Below are positions 1 to 6,893 of a stretch of DNA of 7,950 nucleotides, piece by piece. Position 1 is the first letter of the stretch. Each line of letters begins with the position of its first letter. The position numbers and the translations under genes were made by a program. The stretch is from DATARH01 sp035504235 (lineage in GTDB: Bacteria > Pseudomonadota > Alphaproteobacteria > ATCC43930 > CGMCC-115725). Under the pieces are notes generated by a model. It was not told the origin of the DNA and did not search any database. It worked only from the letters and a program-made list of their open reading frames with translations. The stretch covers positions 1-7,950 of the forward strand of contig DATJSH010000039.1 in the NCBI GenBank assembly GCA_035504235.1, given 5' to 3'.

Positions 1-74
1 CGTTCCGCCGGCTGGTCGGCGAGTTACCGGGGGCGCATCCGTCGAGCCATCTCCCTGGGGTGGCACCGGCATGA
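1..74 (+). CDS. murD: UDP-N-acetylmuramoyl-L-alanine--D-glutamate ligase MurD, C-terminal end only (partial)
   Basis: Only the last 23 codons and the stop lie in the window. The frame starting at base 3 reads FRRLVGELPGAHPSSHLPGV-APA and ends at TGA 72-74. FRRLV fits the usual end of MurD, where a 'RG..FR.LV' segment closes the C-terminal ligase domain. The roughly 18 residues after it are a non-conserved tail rich in proline and small residues. MurD is the cytoplasmic ATP-dependent ligase that adds D-glutamate to UDP-MurNAc-L-Ala. The stop overlaps the ftsW start as ATGA, and murD is the normal gene upstream of ftsW in the dcw cluster. The assignment rests mostly on this position, because 23 residues alone are weak evidence. 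The two other forward frames also run open through this short stretch. Confidence 0.72.
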   Translation, partial: FRRLVGELPGAHPSSHLPGVAPA

Positions 75-1189
75 GGTTCAACCGCCTCGACCAAAGCCCG
101 GTGGCCCGCTGGTGGTGGACCGTCGACCGCTGGAGCCTCGGGGCGCTGCTCGCGCTGATGGCGGTCGGCGCGATGCTGAGCATGACCGCGAGCCCCGCGG
201 TCGCGGTGCGCATCGGCTACGACCCAATGCATTTCGTCAAGCGCCATTTGCTGGCCGTGCCGGTGTCGGTAGCGATCATGTTCGCGGTGTCGCTGCTGCC
301 GCCACGCAAGATTCGTCACGCCGCGTTTGGGCTGTTCGGCGTATCGCTGGCGATGCTGATTGCGACGCTCGTCATCGGAACCGAGATCAAAGGCGCGCGG
401 CGCTGGATCGATGTGGCCGGGCTCGGCATCCAGCCTTCCGAACTGGTCAAGCCGACCTTCGCCATCGTCGCCGCCTGGCTGTTCGCCGAGCACCGCCGCA
501 ATCCCCGCCTGCCGGGCAACTGGATTTCCGGCGCGCTGTTTGTCGTGATCATCGGCATTCTCATCAAGCAGCCCGATATCGGCATGGCTGTCGTTGTCGC
601 GACGGTGTGGTTCGCCCAGTTCTTTCTGGCGGGGCTGCGTTTTTATTGGCTGGGCATCGGCCTCGTCAGCGGCGCATCGCTGATGTTCGCGGCGTATGAG
701 TGGGTGCCGCACGTCACCGACCGCATCAATCGCTTCCTCGACCCCAGTGCCGGCGATTCCTATCAGGTGCGGCGCTCGCTCGAAGCCTTCATGGCGGGCG
801 GCATATGGGGCAAGGGGCCGGGCGAAGGCACCGTCAAGGACTTCCTGCCCGATGCGCACGCCGATTTCGTTTTCGCCGTGGCCGGCGAGGAATTCGGCCT
901 TATCGCCTGCGTGATGATCGTCGGCATTTTTGCCTTTATCGTGTTGCGCGGCCTGTCGCGGCTGATGGAGGAGCAGGACCAGTTCATCCTCCTCGCGGCG
1001 ACCGGCTTGCTGCTGCAGTTCGGCCTGCAGGCAGTGATCAATCTCGCCTCGGAGCTTAGGCTGATCCCGACCAAGGGCATGACCCTGCCGTTTCTCAGCT
1101 ACGGCGTCTCGTCGATGCTGGCGCTGGCGCTCGGCATGGGAATGCTGCTCGCGCTGACCCGACGACGATTGGGCGGGGACGAGCTGTGA
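71..1189 (+). CDS. ftsW: Septal peptidoglycan glycosyltransferase FtsW (SEDS family)
   Basis: FtsW is the polytopic inner-membrane SEDS enzyme that polymerises lipid II into glycan strands at the septum, working with the transpeptidase FtsI (PBP3). The 372-residue product is close to full family length. It starts with a short cytoplasmic tail ending in RWWWTVDR (13-20), which is common in alphaproteobacterial FtsW, followed by about ten hydrophobic segments. SEDS motifs are in order: GARRWIDVAGLGIQPSELVKP-type segment (108-128), KQPDIGMA (166-173), the large periplasmic loop with RFLDP and SYQV (221-233), GKGPGEG (247-253), LPDAHADFVFAVAGEEFG (259-276), and PTKGMTLPFLSYG (333-345). The aspartate in the LPDAHADF loop corresponds to a region essential in SEDS enzymes. 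The motif usually written SYGGSS reads SYGVSS here (V346). The ATG at 71 overlaps the murD stop, with GGGG at 57-60 as a weak ribosome site. The stop overlaps the murG start. RodA is the alternative SEDS protein, but context and N-terminus favour FtsW. Confidence 0.97.
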   Translation: MRFNRLDQSPVARWWWTVDRWSLGALLALMAVGAMLSMTASPAVAVRIGYDPMHFVKRHLLAVPVSVAIMFAVSLLPPRKIRHAAFGLFGVSLAMLIATLVIGTEIKGARRWIDVAGLGIQPSELVKPTFAIVAAWLFAEHRRNPRLPGNWISGALFVVIIGILIKQPDIGMAVVVATVWFAQFFLAGLRFYWLGIGLVSGASLMFAAYEWVPHVTDRINRFLDPSAGDSYQVRRSLEAFMAGGIWGKGPGEGTVKDFLPDAHADFVFAVAGEEFGLIACVMIVGIFAFIVLRGLSRLMEEQDQFILLAATGLLLQFGLQAVINLASELRLIPTKGMTLPFLSYGVSSMLALALGMGMLLALTRRRLGGDEL

Positions 1190-2319
1190 GCGCGACCTAT
1201 GTCCTCGCGGCCGGCGGCACCGGCGGACATTTATTTCCGGCCGAAGCGGTGGCGCGGCTGCTAGTCGCGAGCGGCGGCGCGGTGCATCTCTTGAGCGACC
1301 GGCGGGCCGACGCGTTCGCCGCATCGGTGCCGGGGGTGACGATCGATCTGGTGCGCGCCGGACAGCTGGGCGGCGGGCCGCTGCATGCGGCCTACGGGCT
1401 AGCCGAGCTGGCGGTCGGGATGGTGCAAGCGCGCCGCCTGTTGCGGCGGCTGGCGCCGGCGGCGGTGGTCGGGTTTGGCGGCTACCCGTCGGTGCCAACG
1501 ATGCTCGCTGCCGCACAGCTCGGTCTGCCGACCTTGATCCACGAGCAAAACGTCGTGCTCGGCCGCGCCAACCGGCTGCTCGCCCCGCGCGCGGGGCGCA
1601 TCGCCACCGGCTTTGCTGCGACGCAAAGGCTGCGTGACGCCGATCGCGGCCGCGCGGTTCACACCGGGAACCCGGTGCGCCCGGCGATCCACGCCGTCGG
1701 CGCCCTACCATACCCGGCGCCCGAATCGGGCGGACCGATCGAGCTGCTGGTGGTCGGCGGCAGCCAGGGCGCGCGGGTCTTTGGCGAGATCGCGCCGCCG
1801 GCGCTGGCGCGACTGCCGGCCGAACTGCGGGCGCGGCTGCACGTCTCGCAGCAGACGCGGCCAGAGGACAAGGACGCGGTCGTCGCGCAATACCGCGATG
1901 CGATGATTGCTGCAGACATCGAAACGTTTTTCACCGACATACCCGACCGGCTGCGGCGCGCGCATCTCGCGATCTGCCGCGCCGGCGCTTCGACGATTGC
2001 CGAGCTGGCCGTCGCCGGACGGCCGGCGATCCTGGTCCCCTACCCGCACGCGACGGACGACCATCAGACCGCCAATGCCGGCGCATTCGCCCAATCGGGC
2101 GGCGGCTGGATCATCGCGCAGACCGGATTTTCGGCCGAGACGCTGGCCGGGCAGCTTGCCGCGTTGTTCGGCGAGCCGGCCTCGCTTGCAACGGCGGCCG
2201 AAGCGGCCCGGCGTTTCGCGCGCGACGACGCGGCCGAGCAGCTTGCCGCGCTGGTGCAGGGCCTGGCTTCGGCCGGTCATAAATCTCCTGGGGGCGGCGC
2301 AATGGAGCGCGCGGCATGA
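1186..2319 (+). CDS. murG: UDP-GlcNAc:lipid I N-acetylglucosaminyltransferase MurG
   Basis: MurG is the GT-B fold, GT28-family enzyme on the inner face of the membrane. It transfers GlcNAc from UDP-GlcNAc to undecaprenyl-PP-MurNAc-pentapeptide (lipid I), giving lipid II, the substrate of FtsW. The 377-residue product carries the N-domain glycine loop GGTGGHLFPA (10-19), GFGGYPSVP (96-104), HEQNVVLGRANRLLA (119-133) and GNPVR (161-165). The C-domain has GGSQGA (191-196), CRAGASTIAEL (264-274, with the conserved serine and glutamate of the nucleotide-sugar site) and PYPHATDDHQTANA (285-298). Translation starts with GTG at 1186, overlapping the ftsW stop as GTGA. The next in-frame residues lead straight into the glycine loop, so no later start is possible. 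GGCGGGGA at about 1172-1179 could serve as ribosome site. The last 15 or so residues (after LASAGH) are a low-complexity tail outside the usual fold. All motifs look intact. Confidence 0.97.
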   Translation: MSATYVLAAGGTGGHLFPAEAVARLLVASGGAVHLLSDRRADAFAASVPGVTIDLVRAGQLGGGPLHAAYGLAELAVGMVQARRLLRRLAPAAVVGFGGYPSVPTMLAAAQLGLPTLIHEQNVVLGRANRLLAPRAGRIATGFAATQRLRDADRGRAVHTGNPVRPAIHAVGALPYPAPESGGPIELLVVGGSQGARVFGEIAPPALARLPAELRARLHVSQQTRPEDKDAVVAQYRDAMIAADIETFFTDIPDRLRRAHLAICRAGASTIAELAVAGRPAILVPYPHATDDHQTANAGAFAQSGGGWIIAQTGFSAETLAGQLAALFGEPASLATAAEAARRFARDDAAEQLAALVQGLASAGHKSPGGGAMERAA

Positions 2320-3752
2320 GATCGCTGCCGCTCAGCCTCGGGCTCATCCATTTTGTCGGCATCGGCGGCATTGGCATGAGCGGCATTGCCGAGGTGCTGC
2401 ACAATCTCGGCTACAAGGTCCAAGGCAGCGATGTCGCCGAGGGCGGCAATACGCGGCGGCTGGTCGAGCTCGGCATCGTGGTGATGATCGGCCACAAGGC
2501 GGAAAATCTCGGCACCGCCGCGGTCGTCGTCGTGTCCTCGGCGATCAAGCCGGACAATGCCGAACTGGTCGCCGCGCGCGATCGGCGCATCCCCGTCGTG
2601 CGACGCGCCGAGATGTTGGGCGAGCTGATGCGCCTCAAATGGGCGATTGCCGTCGCCGGCACGCATGGCAAGACCACCACGACCTCGATGATTGGCGCGC
2701 TGCTCGAGACGGCGCAGCTCGACCCGACCGTGATCAATGGCGGGATCATCAACGCCTACGGCACCAACACCCGATTGGGCGACAGCGACTGGATGGTGGT
2801 CGAGGCCGATGAAAGCGACGGCACCTTCACGCGCCTCCCGGCGGCGATCGCGGTGGTGACCAACATCGACCCGGAGCATCTCGACCATTACGGCGATGTC
2901 GCCTCATTGCACCAGGCGTTCGAGACCTTTGCCGGCAACATCCCGTTTTACGGTTTCGCGGTGCTGTGCATCGACCATCCGGTAGTGCAGGGGTTGATCC
3001 CGAAGCTGACCGAACGACGCATCCGCACCTACGGACTCAGCCCCCAGGCCGACGTCCGTGCGGTCGACATTCGCCATAGCTCCGCCGGCAGCACCTACGA
3101 CGTCGTGGTGACCGACCGCACGATCGGCCGCGAGCGGACGATCCGCAATCTGTCGCTGCCGATGTATGGCGACCACAACGTGCAGAACTCGCTGGCGGCG
3201 ATCGCCGTTGCCGCCGAGATGGGGCTCGGCGACACGGTGGTGCGCGCGAGCCTCAAGAACTTCAAAGGTGTGCGCCGCCGATTCACCAAAACCGGCGAGT
3301 GGAAAGGCGTGCCGATCATCGACGATTACGGCCACCACCCGGTCGAAATCGCCGCAGTGCTGAAGGCCGCGCGGGCGATCACCTCCGGCCGGGTCATCGC
3401 CGTGGTCCAGCCGCACCGCTATACGCGGCTTAACGACTTGTTCGAAGGGTTCTGCACCTGCTTCAACGACGCCGATATCGTGCTGGTCGGCGATGTCTAC
3501 GCCGCCGGCGAGACGCCGATCGACGGCATCCATCGCGGCGCGCTGGTCGCGGGGTTGGCGGCGCACGGCCACCGCAATCCGCTGTCGCTCGGCGACCCCG
3601 CCGAGCTGGCGCCGCTGGTCCGCGAACTGGCCCAGCCAGGCGACATCGTCGTGTGCCTCGGCGCCGGCTCGATCACCAACTGGGCCAATGCGCTGCCCGC
3701 GGAGCTGGCGGCGCTCGGCTCGCAGAGCACCCTGGGGAGCCGGGTCGCATGA
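2316..3752 (+). CDS. murC: UDP-N-acetylmuramate--L-alanine ligase MurC
   Basis: MurC is the cytoplasmic ATP-dependent ligase that attaches L-alanine to UDP-MurNAc, the first step of stem-peptide assembly. The 478 residues show the three Mur-ligase domains. The N-terminal Rossmann-like UDP-binding domain has FVGIGGIGMSGIAE (13-26). The central ATPase domain has P-loop GTHGKTTTT (115-123), EADESDGTF (163-171) and TNIDPEHLDHYG (182-193). GDHNVQNSLAA (285-295) also belongs to the catalytic core. The C-terminal domain has DDYGHHPVEI (336-345) and QPHRYTR (365-371). GIGGIGMSG and DDYGHHP distinguish MurC from MurD, MurE and MurF, although Mpl has similar motifs; context decides for MurC. ATG 2316 overlaps the murG stop as ATGA, with GGAG at 2304-2307 eight bases upstream. 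The stop overlaps the murB start. No missing key residues were noticed. Confidence 0.98.
   Translation: MRSLPLSLGLIHFVGIGGIGMSGIAEVLHNLGYKVQGSDVAEGGNTRRLVELGIVVMIGHKAENLGTAAVVVVSSAIKPDNAELVAARDRRIPVVRRAEMLGELMRLKWAIAVAGTHGKTTTTSMIGALLETAQLDPTVINGGIINAYGTNTRLGDSDWMVVEADESDGTFTRLPAAIAVVTNIDPEHLDHYGDVASLHQAFETFAGNIPFYGFAVLCIDHPVVQGLIPKLTERRIRTYGLSPQADVRAVDIRHSSAGSTYDVVVTDRTIGRERTIRNLSLPMYGDHNVQNSLAAIAVAAEMGLGDTVVRASLKNFKGVRRRFTKTGEWKGVPIIDDYGHHPVEIAAVLKAARAITSGRVIAVVQPHRYTRLNDLFEGFCTCFNDADIVLVGDVYAAGETPIDGIHRGALVAGLAAHGHRNPLSLGDPAELAPLVRELAQPGDIVVCLGAGSITNWANALPAELAALGSQSTLGSRVA
3734..3739 (+). promoter_or_regulatory. Ribosome binding site deciding the murB start
   Basis: GGGGAG sits inside the 3' end of murC, nine bases before the ATG at 3749 and twelve before a second ATG at 3752. 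A third in-frame ATG at 3770 has no purine-rich sequence at proper distance. This, plus the ATGA overlap with the murC stop, favours 3749. Seen directly in the sequence; function is inferred. Confidence 0.6.
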
Positions 3753-4690
3753 TGGCCGCCGGTCGCCTTATGTCCGCGCCCCTGATAGACCGATTGCCGC
3801 CGGTGCGCGGACGTATTGTCGCCGATGCACCGATCGGCCCGACGACGTGGTTCCGCGTCGGCGGGCCGGCGGAAGTCCTGTTCCGCCCGGCCGACGAAGC
3901 TGATCTCGCCGATTTCCTAAAGGCGTTGCCCGCGGAGGTGCCGGTCACGGTAATCGGCGTCGCGTCCAATCTGCTGGTTCGCGACGGCGGCGTACCGGGG
4001 GTGACGGTCAGGCTCGGCCGCGGGTTTGGCGCGATCGACTGCGCTGAGGATGAGATTAGCGCCGGCGCCGGGGCGCTCGACCTCAATGTCGCCCTGACGG
4101 CCGCGCAGGCCGGGATCGCGGGGCTCGAGTTTCTTTCTGGTGTGCCGGGCACGATCGGCGGCGGGCTCAGGATGAATGCCGGCGCCTATGGCAGCGAGAT
4201 CCAGGACGTGCTCGTCTTCGCTGATGCTATCGATAGGATGGGGACGATCCACCGCGTTGCCGCGGCGGAACTGGGACTGTCGTATCGCCACTCCGGCGCG
4301 CCGGAGGACTGGATCTTCACCGGCACGCTGTTGCGCGGTCGGCGCGGCGAGGCGGCCGAGATCGCCGCGCGAATGGAGGACATCAGAGCGGCGCGCGAGG
4401 CCTCGCAGCCGATCCGCGCGCGCACCGGCGGGTCGACCTTTGCCAATCCGCCGGGTGACCACGCGTGGCGGCTGATCGACGAAGCCGGATGCCGCGGCCT
4501 TATCCGCGGCGGCGCGATGGTGTCCAAGAAGCACGCCAATTTCCTCATCAATACCGGCTCTGCCAGCGCCGCTGATATCGAAGGTCTCGGCGAGGAGGTG
4601 CGGCGGCGCGTCCACGCGAAATGCGGCGTGGTGCTCGAATGGGAAATCCGCCGTATCGGCCAGCACGGCGCGGAGGCCGCACATGGCTAG
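3749..4690 (+). CDS. murB: UDP-N-acetylenolpyruvoylglucosamine reductase MurB
   Basis: MurB is the cytoplasmic FAD enzyme that uses NADPH to reduce UDP-GlcNAc-enolpyruvate to UDP-MurNAc. It supplies the substrate of MurC, encoded just upstream. From ATG 3749 the protein has 313 residues, shorter than the roughly 340 of E. coli MurB. FAD-binding motifs are TWFRVGGPAE (33-42), VASNLLVRDGG (71-81), SGVPGTIGGG (130-139) and MNAGAYG (142-148). The C-terminal substrate-binding domain has SYRHS (178-182), GSTFANP (228-234, whose serine 229 matches the proton-donating serine of the family) and KHANFLIN (261-268). A glutamate in the closing LEWEIRRIG segment (about 297-299) is the second catalytic residue. 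The reading frame is open upstream to 3653, but that part lies within murC and would add a non-conserved leader. The start could also be ATG 3752 or 3770. The stop TAG overlaps ftsQ by 8 bases. Confidence 0.96.
   Translation: MMAAGRLMSAPLIDRLPPVRGRIVADAPIGPTTWFRVGGPAEVLFRPADEADLADFLKALPAEVPVTVIGVASNLLVRDGGVPGVTVRLGRGFGAIDCAEDEISAGAGALDLNVALTAAQAGIAGLEFLSGVPGTIGGGLRMNAGAYGSEIQDVLVFADAIDRMGTIHRVAAAELGLSYRHSGAPEDWIFTGTLLRGRRGEAAEIAARMEDIRAAREASQPIRARTGGSTFANPPGDHAWRLIDEAGCRGLIRGGAMVSKKHANFLINTGSASAADIEGLGEEVRRRVHAKCGVVLEWEIRRIGQHGAEAAHG
4672..4676 (+). promoter_or_regulatory. Strong ribosome binding site for ftsQ
   Basis: GGAGG lies six bases before the ftsQ ATG at 4683, inside the last codons of murB. 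It is the best-matched Shine-Dalgarno among the overlapping genes here. Its spacing fixes the ftsQ start at 4683 even though this makes an 8-base overlap with murB. Confidence 0.7.
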
Positions 4691-5558
4691 GGCGCAGCCG
4701 CAATCGCGGGGACAGCCCCGGCCAGCACCCCGGCCGCGCCGAAGGCGTGCCTCGCCTACCCTGCGGCGGACGGCGCTGTGGGGCGCGCCGCTGGCCCTGG
4801 CGGCCGGGCTCGGCATCGGCGCGGTGATGAGCGGCGCGGCACACGGGGCGCATTCGCCTCGGGACATCGCCACTGCCGCGCTCGACCTGACCGGCAAGCT
4901 TGGGCTCGTCGTCACCGACATTCAGGTGCAGGGTCGGCAGACCACCGACACGGCGACGATCCTGGCCGCGCTCGACGCGCGCTACGGCACACCGATCCTC
5001 GCGGTCAGCCCTGCGACAGCAAAGCAACAGCTCGAGGCCCTGCCATGGGTGCGCTCGGCCTCGATCGAACGCCGCTTGCCGGGAACGATCGCGGTCTCGC
5101 TCGTTGAGCGCCGACCCCTCGCAGTCTGGCAGCACGACGGCAAGCAGGAGCTGATCGACCAGGACGGAACCGTCATCCCGGTTACCGACTTGTCGCGCTT
5201 CGCCAAGCTGCCGACCGTGGTCGGCGATGACCGGGCGCGGCGCGGCGCGGCGCAACTGCTCGGCCTCTTGGCGAGCGAACCTGACATCGCCGCGCGGGTC
5301 ACGGCGGTCGTGTTTGTCGGCGACCGGCGCTGGAACATACGCATCGACAATTCGATCGATGTGATGCTGCCCGAGGACGACATGGCGGGCGCCTGGGCGA
5401 AGCTCGCGGAATTGCAGCGCACCGGCCAGATCCTGCAGCGCAATGTCGAGACCATCGATATGCGGCTGCCCGATCGCCTGGTGATGCGCGTCACCGATAC
5501 GACGCCCAAGGATGCGCCGGAGCCGAAGAAAATTCATGCGCCGGGGAAGAGCACATGA
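4683..5558 (+). CDS. ftsQ: Cell division protein FtsQ
   Basis: FtsQ (DivIB homologue) is a bitopic inner-membrane protein that, with FtsL and FtsB, links early divisome proteins to FtsW/FtsI. The 291-residue product has a long, arginine- and proline-rich cytoplasmic tail (about 1-30), then a single weakly hydrophobic, glycine/alanine-rich membrane segment (about 31-53). The POTRA domain spans about 74-142, starting LVVTDIQVQGRQTTDTATILAAL-like and including LPWVRSASIERRLPGTI (120-136) and VSLVERRPLAVW (138-149). The FtsQ beta domain follows, with ELIDQDGTVIP (156-166), LPTVVGDD (176-183) and RRWNIRIDNSIDVMLPE (215-231); the last is typical of alphaproteobacteria. The lysine/proline-rich tail (275-291) looks disordered. 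FtsQ is poorly conserved in sequence, so the call rests on the POTRA and beta motifs plus position between murB and ftsA. The stop overlaps ftsA as ATGA. The ddl gene that usually separates murB and ftsQ is absent. Confidence 0.95.
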   Translation: MARAQPQSRGQPRPAPRPRRRRASPTLRRTALWGAPLALAAGLGIGAVMSGAAHGAHSPRDIATAALDLTGKLGLVVTDIQVQGRQTTDTATILAALDARYGTPILAVSPATAKQQLEALPWVRSASIERRLPGTIAVSLVERRPLAVWQHDGKQELIDQDGTVIPVTDLSRFAKLPTVVGDDRARRGAAQLLGLLASEPDIAARVTAVVFVGDRRWNIRIDNSIDVMLPEDDMAGAWAKLAELQRTGQILQRNVETIDMRLPDRLVMRVTDTTPKDAPEPKKIHAPGKST

Positions 5559-6874
5559 GCCGGGGGACGATTGCAGCGAAACTGCGGCCAGGGAATTCCG
5601 GTAATGGCGGCACTCCGGCCCCGCGGCCGCGCCAGCCGGTCCCAGCCAAGCCGCGCGGCAGCCTTATCGCCGGAGTTGATATCGGCTCGACCAAGATCTG
5701 CTGCTTTATCGCGCGGGTCGACGGCACCGAACCGCGCATTCTCGGCATTGGTCACCAGGTGTCGCACGGCATCAAATCGGGTGCGATCATCAACCTCGAC
5801 GAGGTCAGCGACTCGATCCGCACCGCCGTCCACGCGGCCGAGGAGATGGCGGACGAGACGATCGACCGCGTCGTGGTCAGCCTCTCGGCCGGGTTCGGCC
5901 CGTCGCGCATGGTGAAGGCCGAGATCAGCGTCGGCGGCCGCGAGATCAGCGACAGCGACATGCGCCACGTGCTCGAACGCGGCTATGCGATGCGCGATGC
6001 CGGCGACCGCGCGGTCATCCATTCTTTCCCGGTCGGCTTCTCGATCGACGACAGCCGGGGCATCCGCGACCCGCGCGGGATGATCGGGACGCGGCTCGGC
6101 GTCAACATGCACATTGTCACCGCGGGGGCCGCGGCGGTGCGCAATCACAGCGCGGCCATCGCCCGCTCGATGCTGGACCCCGACGCCTTTGTCGTGAGCC
6201 CCTACGCGGCCGGGTTGTCGTGCCTTGTCGAAGACGAGACGAACCTCGGCGTCACGGTCATCGACATGGGTGGCGGCACAACGACGATCGGCGTCTTTGT
6301 CGGCGGCAATCTGGTGTTCGCCGACACGGTTCCGGTCGGCGGCGTCCATGTCACCAACGACATCGCCCGCGGTCTCTCAACCCCGCTTGCCCATGCCGAG
6401 CGCATGAAGGCGCTGTTCGGCAGCGCCATCGCCACGACGCTGGACGAGCGCGAGATGATCGCCGTGCCGCAGATCGGCGAAGAGGAAGACGGCCACGCCA
6501 ACCATGTGCCGAAATCGATGCTAGTGCGCATCATCGCGCCGCGCATCGAGGAAATCTTCGAGATGGTGCGAAACCGGCTCGAAGCCGGCGGCTCCGACAA
6601 GATCGGCGGGCGCCGCGTGGTGCTGACCGGCGGGGCCTGCCAGCTGCACGGAGTCAAGGAAGTGGCCGGGCTGATCCTCGACAAACAGGTGCGGGTCGGG
6701 CGGCCGCTCCGGGTCAAGGGACTGGCCGAGTCGACCCACGGCCCGGCCTTTTCGACCGCGGCCGGACTCTTGCATTTCGCCATGTCGGAGCGCACAGAGC
6801 GGCCGCGCGCGCCGCGGCTGCCGGAGGGCGGTCTGATCGGCCGGGTGTCGAATATGATCCGGCAATATTTTTAG
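5555..6874 (+). CDS. ftsA: Cell division protein FtsA (actin-like FtsZ membrane tether)
   Basis: FtsA is an actin-family ATPase that binds the C-terminal tail of FtsZ and anchors Z-ring filaments to the inner membrane. The 439-residue product has phosphate-1 motif AGVDIGSTK (39-47), the FtsA-specific 1C domain (roughly 118-196, including SVGGREISDSDMRHVLERG), and phosphate-2 motif VIDMGGGTTTIGVF (235-248). The adenosine motif is VVLTGGACQLHGV (355-367). The C-terminal amphipathic helix is GLIGRVSNMIRQYF (426-439), the expected membrane-targeting sequence. The first 37 or so residues are a proline/arginine/glycine-rich extension before the actin fold, longer than in E. coli FtsA, where the fold starts almost at once. 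No methionine other than M1 precedes the phosphate-1 motif, so ATG 5555 is the natural start. It overlaps the ftsQ stop and is preceded by GGGGAAG at 5543-5549. A candidate terminator overlaps its stop codon. Confidence 0.98.
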   Translation: MSRGTIAAKLRPGNSGNGGTPAPRPRQPVPAKPRGSLIAGVDIGSTKICCFIARVDGTEPRILGIGHQVSHGIKSGAIINLDEVSDSIRTAVHAAEEMADETIDRVVVSLSAGFGPSRMVKAEISVGGREISDSDMRHVLERGYAMRDAGDRAVIHSFPVGFSIDDSRGIRDPRGMIGTRLGVNMHIVTAGAAAVRNHSAAIARSMLDPDAFVVSPYAAGLSCLVEDETNLGVTVIDMGGGTTTIGVFVGGNLVFADTVPVGGVHVTNDIARGLSTPLAHAERMKALFGSAIATTLDEREMIAVPQIGEEEDGHANHVPKSMLVRIIAPRIEEIFEMVRNRLEAGGSDKIGGRRVVLTGGACQLHGVKEVAGLILDKQVRVGRPLRVKGLAESTHGPAFSTAAGLLHFAMSERTERPRAPRLPEGGLIGRVSNMIRQYF

Positions 6875-6893
6875 ACCGCGATTCGACTTTTTT
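6847..6893 (+). terminator. Candidate intrinsic terminator/attenuator at the ftsA 3' end
   Basis: GTCGAAT (6847-6853) and ATTCGAC (6881-6887) are perfect 7-base inverted repeats, and the right arm is followed immediately by six Ts (6888-6893). The left arm lies in the last ftsA codons and the stop codon falls in the loop. The 27-base loop could hold a small inner CGG/CCG pairing (6860-6862 with 6876-6878). Arm plus T tract is the layout of a Rho-independent terminator. Against it are a stem with only three GC pairs, the large loop, and ribosomes covering the left arm during ftsA translation. It may reduce read-through into ftsZ rather than stop it. Function is inferred. Confidence 0.35.

Noticed and set aside
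3653..3748. Upstream in-frame extension of murB with an ATG at 3653
   Set aside because: It lies wholly within the murC coding sequence, encodes arginine/glycine-rich sequence without MurB similarity, and has no fitting ribosome site; the ATGA overlap at 3749 is the better start.
3917..4921. Long reverse-strand open frames (e.g. 3917-4921, 4548-5537 and 5534-6349)
   Set aside because: They lie opposite murB, ftsQ and ftsA, whose family motifs are unmistakable. Their composition (rich in R, A, G, H, D) is typical of antisense frames in GC-rich genes, and no motifs are seen.
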